A stretch of DNA of 64,000 nt from Owenia fusiformis (Eukaryota; Annelida; Polychaeta; Sabellida; Oweniidae). A program made the translations under genes and the position numbers. Each line of letters begins with the position of its first letter. Positions within the stretch are counted from its first letter, which is position 1. Shown here one piece after another: positions 49,601 to 61,600 of the stretch. The notes under the pieces are model-generated. The model had not been told where the DNA came from. It was given only the letters and a program-made list of their open reading frames with translations, and made no database searches. The stretch covers positions 19,546,931-19,610,930 of the forward strand of contig CAIIXF020000003.1 of assembly GCA_903813345.2 (NCBI GenBank). Reading direction: 5' to 3'.

Positions 49601-52600
49601 ATTAAAAAATCCAAATAAACAAATACCCGTGCATCAATGTAAATAAAATTCAAATTGGCATTTCTGAGCTTAATATTCCTCAAATATGGCATATTTACTC
49701 AGCTATTTGCTCTGGAATTATTAGAGAAATCTGTGCTTTAATCATCACTTAATATTTTCTGGATATAACAAAAATGTTATATTAAAATGAATTAAGTAAG
49801 CAAAGACACTATGTCAATGCAAATATTGTGGAAAAAACACTAATGAAGTGTTCAATACAATTCATTATTGAATCCTTGGGCCTCTGGTATGTGTGTGCTT
49901 AGTCTTTCTCACTAGAGGAAATTAGAACTGTCATTTTGTCAATAAAATAAACTTCATTAAATTCTATTGTAGTTTCAATTTATTCTCAATAATCAGTACT
50001 TTAGTTTGAAGTGACATGCAGCGATATTTTTAATAATCACGTCAATGTTTAACATGTAATTGTTACATTATATGTAAAAAAAATGGAAGATAATTGAAAA
50101 AGCATCAGGTGATAAACTGTTATACATGTTCAAATGCTCAAACGTGTCACTATATTCTTTATCACATTTAATTAGAAGGGGGTATGTAACTCTGTGTAAT
50201 AACATGATACCTTAAAAATGAGCAATGCCATGCTTCCCTATTATGGTAATATTTTAAGAAGTATTAGATAAATGTATATGTTTTAGTATTATTTTGAATA
50301 AAAATCAATTTTCAATATGATTAAAGCATAAAATATATTCAATCTCATGTAAGAGTAAACAAAAAAGACCAATAAGAATAAGAGGTATCAAGATGTTCTC
50401 TTCGAGTATTGCATTGTAGGTAATTATTCAAGAACACATTCCAATAAAACCATAATTTGTGGGAAAATGTGCACTTTCTGTATTGTAGGCCTAATAATTA
50501 TGACGAATTCCGTTTTTTATTAAATTATCAACATGTATGTAGATAATCATGTTTTCATTTTTGAGTTATTTCTTTAAATCATCCATAAAAAGGACAAAAT
50601 AAGATTTTTTTGGAATGTGTACATTCTCCAATTTTGAAAACCCAAAGGCAATGCTTATGTATGAAATATGGGAAGTTGCCTACCCTTCTAGTTGAAAGCC
50701 CATGATAATTTGTAATAATACTATCTGGATTATATCATCTCAATTACCAAAAGACACAATGTTTCTAACATTAGCTAAAAACAGAAATAGGAATTTTCAG
50801 AGTACATAATGTATGGCAGATGATATCTCAAATTAAAGTGGCACTTCCCTCTACATTCTGTGAAAATGGAAAAACAGAGAAAATTTATTTTACAAACTTT
50901 TTCTTGACCAAATAAAATTTCAAGTTCACAAATGCCATGTTTGAATGCTATCCAGCCAAATATGGTGCTTTTATCAAATAAGCAACCATCAAAAGCAATT
51001 CCACTCCATGGTATAAAGGATTAAACTGTATGTTTTTGATATTAATCAACAATTAAAAAAAGTATTTTTTCCATGTATATAGCCCTAAAGAATACATGTA
51101 CATGTATTAATAAAGATATTTTAAATGTCTTGATTTAAAAAAAAATCAATGGATTAGAACTGCTGTTGATGAAATTATCGAATTTGACAGAAGTGAGCCA
51201 GAGTTTTGAATTAATAGTCGCCATTCCCTATTTGCAAATAAAAAATAAGTCAGGTAGATAAAAACTGAAAAAAGAATAAAATTGAAGCAACATGCATTTC
51301 ATACTCTGAAATTCTTTAAGAAAAAGATCGAATTTTGTTTCATTTTAATGGGTGATAAATGATAACAGAGTCAGCTCAAAAAGATCAATCACTTAAACCC
51401 AAAGAAATGCTTCAATACCTTCAAAATTGATCCAAATGAATAAATAGAGCAGACCTTTTGCTCTACTTACCAATCAGATGCTATCTTTTCGTGACTTCCT
51501 AACATTAAAATGGTTCAATTTATTGGATAGATAAGACTGATCTAGAAAATTAAACATTTGATCCACAATCCAATGTTTTCCAAGCATACAGAAATTGCAC
51601 ATTTACACTGGACAAAATAAAATTCCTGGGAATTTCTGAAAGATTGGAGAAGATATGTATTGGCAAGTTTTTGCAATTTGCATATTTGCTAAATTAAAAC
51701 AGGGCCACATTTAATAAAGTACTCATTAGTTTGTGTGCATATAAAACTAATGAGATAAATAAATATAATATTGGAAATAAATCAAACAATAATAATAATT
51801 CAAGTATTAATTCAAGTGGCAAGTGGCACCAACTGAATAGAACAAAAAGTAAAGAGTTTTTGAAAAACAGGGAAGATTTCAAAAACATACAAAATTAGTA
51901 AACTGTATTTTGAAAAAAAAAAATTAATAATACTACTCTTTTAAGGATCAGTTTTAAGGATCAGTAACAATTCTCCTACTTACTACAGAATTCTATTTCT
52001 CTGCATTACAGCAAATGAAAACCTCAAAACCAATCCATGATTTCACCTCCCAAAGAAATTGAAGAGTTCTTGTCAAAATTTGAAGTGACACGCTAGATTA
52101 AGTCAATAAATGACGGACATGAATCATGAAAAATGCTTTCAGAATAACATGAAAAGATATTTTTTTCGATGAATAACAGTGCAGAACTTTGTATTTTTCC
52201 ATGCACAACTAAAATATGTGGCATATTCATGATCCTATAATTTACAATATTGTGATTTAAAATGAAAAAATCTTTAAATGAAATTCTAAATCCTTCATAA
52301 CATGGGCTTGTTGAAAGCCCATGTTCATAATAACTGAAATGATAATAGTATTACATTCTTTACAAGTTATTAGATGGTCCCCAGGTGAAAAACGTATATA
52401 ATGCGTCTTTCTGTTAGAATTAAGATTTATCTCACAACTGAGAAGATCTTCATCATTCTCAAGAATTTATTCTCCAGAGAAGACGTTCAATTTCAAAGAT
52501 GGTAAGTTTTGATTACGGCATATAACTTATTTATTGACATATTGTATCATAACTAGTCACAACTACGATAAACTAAATATCTATACTACAAATACTGACT

Positions 52601-55600
52601 AAAGCAAAAGTACAAAAATACAATACATATATACAAAATACAAAAAATAAAATCTCTAGGTAATATACATCATGATGAAAGGACAAGGTTACATTTTAAA
52701 GTGTGATATACACTCTGACTAAATTCTTAAATGAATGATGAATGAATTCTCCAATATATTTTGTAATGTTGAAATGAGGTTAAAAATTATGTGGGTCAAA
52801 GTTAGTTAAAATTTCACAAGCTTTTATATACAATAATTGTCTAGGATCAAGAACAATCAATTGTCTAGTTAACCTCTTGAATACCCAGAGTGACGGATAT
52901 ATCCGTCACAAATGAAATAAGACTGGTGCCCAGAGGGACGAGAAAATCTGTCACAAAATTTTTCACAAAAATTGCTCTCATTTGAACAATGTTCATCCAA
53001 TTTACACAAAAATTGTTTTAAAACGTGTGGAAATGATCTCTGCCGTCCAATTTTACTAAGCTGAGCATCTAAAGTTGTATAGGTATGTAATAAAATGTCA
53101 AAAGGTGGCAAAAAATAAAAATTCTCTGGTTTCATGCCAATTTTAGAGCCTGGGATTCAAGAGGTTAAAACTTCACGAGATTTGATCAATAATTGTCTAT
53201 GTTCAACATTATTCTTTGTACAATTTAAAAAAAGGAAATGACACTCATCCTCAATATGTTTACAAATATGGCATAATCTTTCCTCTCTTTCTCTTTGTAT
53301 GTATAATGTCTTTCAGTCTCGATTGCCAATGTTGAGAACTCATTTGAAATCTACTTATTGTCAACCTATGCTTTTCATTATCTTATTTTTTATTTCAGTA
53401 AATAATTTTCTAAAATTACTTTAAATGTTAAGTATTTTTAAAGCCCCCATGTAAAATTTGGAATTATAATTTAATCATTCAAATACTAGAAATTGGCAAA
53501 AAAGAGATCTCAACTAGCGAAGTAGCGATTCCAATATGACATGAAAGCCATTTAAGACATTTTTTGAAAAATGTGACATCTAGAAAAAAAGTTGTTCATC
53601 TCATAATTTTCGAATTTTTGAATTTCCCACCATTTTAGAAACAAAAGTTTATATTTTTCTAAATCATCAAATACAACACTGTCAAACACATTATTTTCTC
53701 TACTATATCGGGCAAGCCATATTATATTATTACCACCTTGCCGGGCCAGTTCTAGGGGTTTTAGTGCTAGTTTAGAAGGCATTCATTTTACTATATTGAC
53801 CTGAGCAATATGTGACGTCATAGTGGTGGTCAAGAATGCATTTCAGAACGGTCGAGAATGCATTTAACGACCAGCAATTTTTCCCAGAAACTAGATATTG
53901 TTCAGTGCATAAGATTTTCTTGCTGTTTCAGTCCTGGTCGTTAACGGTGGTAACGGTGCTTTAAAATTATAGATTGAGTGGTTGAAATAATAATGCTAAT
54001 AACGTCATTTCTGCGGGCAATATACTAAACCATTGGATTCCATGAGAACTAACATTTTAAAATGATGTTTATTTAGAACTACTTAGGGTGTAATTTCTCG
54101 CCTATTTTTCAAACAATTTTAATTTTCTCAACATAACACAACACATTTTCAGGACAGAAAATCCAAAATGGCCACCTTAACATTTACCCAATACTGTACA
54201 CTGGCGGATTAGGGGGGGGCCAGGGGGCCCAGCCCCCCCCCCCTTTGGGTGTGCCCAGAAAAAAAAATTGGGCCCAAAAAAAGGCCTTGGTGGCAAAAAA
54301 GGCCTTGTGGGCCTTTAAGGTCATTACTGGGCCTTTTAAGGCCTTATTTTTTAATTTCAGGCCACATTTTGAAGAAAATAGGCCTCAAAATTTCAAAATT
54401 TGGGCCCACTTTTGGGTTTTAGGGGCCCAAAATTTTTTTCTACGCAAGCACAGACGTTTTTATCTCTGACCTGAACTTTGGGCCCCCACTTATTGGTTCC
54501 CAGATCCACCCCTGCTGTATAAGTGGTATTTAATCCGAGTGGTTTCCGAATGGTCAAATTTCATAATTTTCCTAATTTCAATTTTCCTAATGACAAGAAA
54601 CCTCCCATTGGACACACCATCCCTGTACTGGCACACTTAGTTGTAGTTTAATTAACAGCCACCAGTGGAGCTGTTGGTGTCCAGTTGAACATCTTATCAC
54701 TAATAGGGTAATTACCACTCCAGCTTTCATGGTAATTAAATATCCCTTTCAGACACTGCCTTGGCCTTAATCAACATGTTTGAAATGCAGTTCTTGCAGG
54801 GAGAATAGTACATGCATAATTCTATCATTATAAAGTCCATAGATTTAATAAGTATCAACAGCTAAAAATCTTGAGGAATAGCCTCCAAATTAATAATAAT
54901 GTAATCTATCATTTTGAAGATAATGTTTTGCAAGGGATACTTGGAATTCCTCTGTTTACATGGAGATGAGGGGTTGAAATGAGTTTACTATTTCAACACA
55001 GAATGATCAAAATTTAATGACTTTATAACCCCTCAATTAGTACAAGTCATAAACTGATTAAACAAGAGATGCACTTGTACAGACAATGGACTTTTCAGAA
55101 TTCTGTTAGAATATGAGAAATATTAATAATCGTTTATTGTTCTTGCCTTGCCATTTGTTTTTACAAACAAGTTGGTCTTTCATAAATAATTGATTTCTTT
55201 TTGGATGTATAAGTTGATTAAGCAATTTCAAGAATGCCATTACTATTGTTTTTTGAAAAAAGTTTGCTTAATATAATCATGGATCCCATGAATGTTTCAT
55301 AGCATTATAACATCTAACATTTTACTTGGGATGCTTGTCTGGATCATTGTGGTCCAGGCCAGATTAATTCATGTTGAATCAATTCATATGATTTTGCAGT
55401 GTACTTCTTACTATTTTTATTTTTTATACACCAAGCTACAACAGAGATGATCTAATGCTTTTCTATATTTTTGTTTATCTCTGTCTTGGCTATCCATTTT
55501 TCTGGCTAATAGTACTAATAGTTACTGTTAGACATTACATAAAATGCATATCTGGTTGTTTGAGGGTGTGTAATTTAGATGTAAAATTCTCATATGAAAA

Positions 55601-58600
55601 CCATGTAAAACCTAATGAAATTTACCTTTTCATGATCAGAAGATATTAAATTTAAAGTTAGTACAATTTTTATAGTGTTTTAGCTGGTTTTAGTGAACTT
55701 ATTCAAGGTTAAAGTTGGTGCACATCAAGATAATTGGAGAAAGTTCCTTAATGATCTATCAAGGGTTAAAACTTACATAAGTATTGAACCACAAGCCATA
55801 TGTCAGATATATATTAAAGATAACTAACATGAACTATTCATGACCCAGTACAACTTCTAAAAGAGGCAAATAGTACATCTAGGATAGTTGGAAAATCAAA
55901 ATACAATACTATGATACAAGATGAGAAACAGTGGCAGCCATTTTGATGCTACTTGTTGCTTAGCAATAGCAGCAGGATGAGGGCTAGCCAAGATCAGTAG
56001 CTAGGTATCAGGTTTCCTGCTACACACTGACTAAGTGTAATCCTAAAGGCCTGGCCAGGGATGGTGTGTGGATAACATTATAAAGCTAATATTTCCAAAC
56101 CTGGCAAAAACTAGATAATGGCAACTCCGCGGAGTAGCAAATCCCAACGAACAAATTATCAATTACCGAATTCCAATCAATTATACTCATTACTTTGGTT
56201 AGATTTTAGAATTGCGAATTCCTGCAAAGCAGCCATTTTGAATTTTCTGAGGTACAAATCTGAAAAATAATACCATAATTGTGATCTACTCCAAAATTCC
56301 TTCAATTTGAGTATTATATAGCCATACGTTGAAGGGATCGAAAAATTATTGCGAAATCGTACATTAGACGGCCATTTTGAATTTTACGAGGCTCGAATCA
56401 GAAAAAAGATACAATATTTGCAATCTACTCTTAATTGCCTTTCATTTGAGTATAATAAAGCTATACTTCAGAAAGATCTACAAATTAGCGAAAATTTCTG
56501 TTTTCCTGGGGGTCAGGATGAAAAGCACAGAATATATGTGAAATAGATAGATGTTGCGAATATACTACCAAAATTTCAAACAATAATATTAATTACTTTG
56601 GTTTAGAATGGAAAATTTATGATTTTTGGGAAAAAGTCCCGTCATTTTTAAAGCGGTGGCCATCTTGAAAAAATCCATTTTGAATTTTCTGAGGTACAAA
56701 TCTGAAAAATAATACCATAATTGTTATCTACTCCAAAATTCCTTCAATTTGAATATTATATAGCCATACTTTGAATGGATCAAAAAATTATTGCGGAATC
56801 GTTCATTAGACGGCCATTTTGAATTTTATGAGGCTCGAATCAGAAAAAAGATACAATATTTGCAATCTAATCTTAATTGCCTTTCATTTGAGTATAATAA
56901 AGCTATACTTCAGAAAGATCTAAAAATTAGTGAAAATTTCTGTTTTCCTGACCCCCCATACACGGCTCCTGGGGGTCAGGATGAAAAACACAGAATATAT
57001 GTGAAAAAGATAGATGTTGCGAATATACTACAAAAATTTCAAACAATAATATTAATTGCTTTGGTTTAGAATGAAAAATTTATGATTTTTGCGAAAAAAT
57101 ATTCATCAATATACATCTTTCCACCAAATATGAAGAAAATCCGTCAACTAATATTTGAGTTAACTTCACGGACAGACGGATAGACTGACGGAGGGCTACA
57201 CTTTATCCCTACCGAACTTAGTTCGTTGGGATAATTAGGAAATAGGCAAATTAAATGATTAGGCGAAATTACCACTTATACAGTATGCCCAAAAACTAAT
57301 CAGTTCTAAACTTTTATACGCAGGATCATCCCTAAAAATTACAGATGAATCCATCAAACTGACTGGAATCCTGTAGCATACCTCGACAGACAAGATTTTA
57401 GGACTGAAAATCCAAAATGCCCACATTAACATTTACCCAGAATGCCCAAAACTAATCAGTTCTTAAATTTCATATGTAGAAACATCCCTGAAAAATTCAG
57501 ATGAATCCCTGAAACAGTTTGGCTGGAAACCTGTGGACAAGCATACAGACAAGATTTTAGGACAGATAATCCAAAATGGCCACCTTAACATTTATCCAGA
57601 ATGCCCAAAAGCTAATCAGTCCAAAGCTTTCATACGTAGAAAAATCCCTGAAAATTTCAGATGAATCCCCACACAGTTTGACTGGAAACCTGTAGACAAG
57701 CCTTGACAGACAAGATTTTAGGCCAGAAAATTCAAAATGGCCATCTCAACATGTAACTAGGGTTTGTGTAAAAAACTGGGTGACCGGGTAATCAGTGACC
57801 GGGTACTTAACGTTCCTAGCAGGGTTAGGAATTTTTAAAATTAATAACGTTGGATCTGGATGATACATGCACGTTATTTTCGAAGTCACGTTTTGAGCTT
57901 ATTTCACATCATAAGAATGTTTTGACAACGTTAACTTTTAACGTAAAAATAACGTCGGTAATGAATCGATTTAGTGAGAACATATTGACGTCTTTGTAAT
58001 GTTTCCTTAACTCACAAATATTTTGAAGCCATTTCCACAATGTTGAAATTCAACAATCCATCGACGTTTTGCTGAATATTTAAATAACATCAGATCAATA
58101 CGGTCCATGAATGTCATTATTGACGTCACGTTTTGCGATTATTTCAAATCGAAAAAAAAATGTTTCGACAAAGTTAAATTCTAACATTAACAATACGTCG
58201 GAAATAAACCGACTTAGTGAGAACACAAAGTTTTTGTCATGTTTTTTTCCACAAACAAATATTTTATTATTAAAAGCCTGTTTTTGACAATGTTGAATTT
58301 TAACGTTTGAGTTACGTCACATATGGACCAATGTAGTAAAAAATAAAACGTTCCTGTTTGTTATGTTTTCCACACTAACGAACTTTACGGACACGTTACA
58401 ACAATGTTCTTTTTATACCATCAATAGATGTCTCATGTTTACGTTGCCTCGATGTGTAAAGACGAAAATGTGCAACGTCTTCTAGGAACTTATATGCTAC
58501 TTATGAGCAACGTGACATGGACGTCACTGTTTGCTGGATCGATTATTTCAAAAAGTGCTCTGTCTCGTATAGGGTAAAAATATCAAACAAGCAGTACACT

Positions 58601-61600
58601 CGGTAGGCTAAGTCTGTCAAGTCAATTCACTACTATATATCGGGGGGATATGTGGAACTTTGAAAGTTGGTAACCCTGCTAGGAACGTTAGGTACCTGGT
58701 CGACCGGGTACCTGGTTATCCGGTCACCCGGTTTTTTACACAAACCCATTTAACTAGAATGCCCAAAAATTGATCAGTTCTAAATACTCGTAGGTAGAAA
58801 CAACCCTGAAAACTTCAGATGAATCCCTCAATTGGTTTGGCTGGAAACCCATATAGTTTAATTTAAGATGCCTGTCCACTCCCTACCCACCTGCCAAACT
58901 GATCATAATATAGCACCAAGGGTGGGATGATAAAAACTATTTTTGTGAAATTTAAAAAAAGTAATCAAGTAGGCAAATAAAATCTAACCAAAAGAAAAAC
59001 ATTAGATCAAATTAAGCTTACACCTAGAAAACTAAAGCTTTCCCATGTAAACTAAAAAGGTACTATTTTTCTATTTTCAGGGTCGTGCAGTCTTTCTGCT
59101 ATTGACTTTTGCAATCTGCACCTACTTGGGTCAAGGTGAAAATGATGCAAGTGTTCAAATTGGAATGCTCGCCAGACAGCTGATGCTACAACAGTTCTAT
59201 GTAGAGGAGAGAATCCGTTCTGATGGTCATTCTGGTGTCAAGCAAACTCGTTACATGGCAACTGGGACAAAATCGTACTACTCCAACACCCATGTGCACA
59301 CTGGGGGTGTAGCAGCGATTCATGAACATGCAAACAATAAGCGTACTGTAGGAATGGGAGAATTCACTGCTGTTATGAATGGTGTTGAATTCAGGACACG
59401 ACATAATGATTACAGTCTGAGGATGCCTAGTCCAAACTCAACTGATTATAACGATAATGTGGACATTCCATTTCCCAAGGTTCCTCCCGCTGTTTTATCT
59501 AAACCTGATATTGAATCCCAAAGTGAGGAGCTCCGTGAATGGTTCAAGGCATGGAGAGATGACGACTTTTCGGTGAGAGACTTCCGTCCATACTTCAAAC
59601 CAGTTTTATGCTACTTAGAGGGAGGATGGACAACATCAACAAGCGATAAAATTGATGAGCCATTTAAAAGTGACCGCCATTTCATTGACGCCACAATATG
59701 GAGTGAACTGATGGAGAAAGTAATGTATACATCCTACACTGGTTCTAAAAGCCGTTTGGAAAATCTTGCCTATCTTCCAGTTAAAATCATGAATTTTGCA
59801 AATGACACTACTCCGATCTTTGCACAATGGAACTATCGTATAATGTGTCATCCAATCAAAAGACATGTCCCTTTGCATGCCTTCCACTTGGTTGACGACA
59901 TCAAAACCAGAAAGATGCGACAGGAAACAACTGAGAAACTTTCCATGTCCAGGAAAGCCAGGTTTCAAATCAACCATATACTGAGTAACAAAAAAGACTA
60001 CCAGGATGGAGGTTCTAAAAGATCAACACTCCTTGATGAGCTAATGTATGAGGTTCCTGGTAAAGAAAACTACCGTGGTACTATAAAGGATACAACTCTG
60101 GATGGTAATATTGTCAAACGAGAGGATGGATCAACGCTGAATGCAGCCTACTATCATCGATTCTTCAAAGTAGCTGAGAAAGATGCTATGGGAGAGGCTC
60201 TCCATCGACGAGGATTTTCTGATGATAATCTATTCATGGCAAAAACAACGCAACCAAAGATTGCATCCATGGAACAAACTGTATGTAGAAGGCGCAAATG
60301 TGTGACTGAAACGTCAAGGTGGACATATGCTTTTCCATTGGAGATAATATACCTTACACCCCTCAACTCATGGAATCCCTACAAACTTGAATACAAAGGA
60401 GACGCAAAGTCAGAAGCTGGCATGACTGTCACAGCTGGGAAAAGAAATGGAGCACTAAATGAAGCTAAGGCATATAATGGTACCAACCGAAAACTCTATT
60501 ACATCACACCAAATGAGTTTTTCCAGAATACACAGATTGAGAAAACGAATGCAGATACAGCTCGAGGGAGTGTTGGGGTTTTAGATGGTAATGGTGTTAT
60601 GAGAAAAGTGAAGGCAGCTGGTACAAGAATCTTTTTCCCAGAAATCCCTGATGTTGGCCGTCTACGACAACGCTACCCCATAATGCCCATCCATGCTGAG
60701 GGAAGCACCATCTATAAGAACCTTGAAGCACTAACTGACATTGTCATGGATCTTCAAGATAACATGGAACTACTGAGAAAACCACTCATTAATGAACCAT
60801 CTACACATCCCAAATATGAAGGCATTACTCTTGGACTCACAACAGCGACCAAAAATATCGGGCCCCATGTTCATAGTGTTGAACTGACAGCTAAAGATGT
60901 GGAAGATACAATGAATGGTAAACGAATCATTAAAGATACAAGTGAGGCTGCAGGGCACACACATCGGTTGAAGATTGTGTATAAAGGAGGCAAGTGGCTG
61001 GCAGTGAGGTGTGACAATAAAGCTATATGTTGGGATGGCCATGGAAAAGAGCTTGAAGTCATTGAATAATTGCTCTTTAGCATAAGCAGACAGGACAATC
61101 AGAGACTAAATGCAAGACTACATACAATATACTAGGTACAGTTTCACATGTCCAAAGGTTCCTTCTTAAATACCATACTGTGGCTACTGGCCACATAACC
61201 TTATGAAAATCATAGGCTTCCCTAGAAAACCAATGGTAAACCCAATTAACTTACCAACCAACCAACCAACCAATCAACCAACCAATCAATCAACCAACCA
61301 ACCAACCAACCAACCAATCAATCAATCAATTTGGAAACTGGATGATGAAATGTATATACAACTTCAAAGGACATTTCATGAGACATTTCTATATGTATTT
61401 TACTAATGTTTTGCATGAATATTTGGACATTCATTTGTTTATTTCATTTATACAACCTTGAATTAATATTTAAAATTAATTCATATTGTATTCCTATTTG
61501 CGATTATAAAATAAACACATTGCATTGACAAATCAGTTTTATTTTCTTATTGTAAAAAATAAAGAGCCAGTGATATTTCTTACAATTTTTATATTTCCTA

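Larger units (their letters stand above)
54150..58870 (+). repeat. Scattered array of about 157-bp satellite units
   Basis: Units share AATGCCCAAAACTAATCAGT, CCCTGAAAATTTCAGATGAA, and CAAGATTTTAGGACAGAAAA TCCAAAATGGCC. Starts fall near 57286, 57441 and 57600, with further pieces near 54150 and 58750. The array is broken by the elements at 54195, 56141 and 57761, so it predates them. It lies in the intron of secreted gene 2. Confidence 0.75.

Noticed and set aside
54245-54469. 74-codon frame in the GC-rich repeat
   Set aside because: Made of low-complexity runs (Lys/Ala/Trp/Phe) from repeated GGCC and A tracts in a foldback element.
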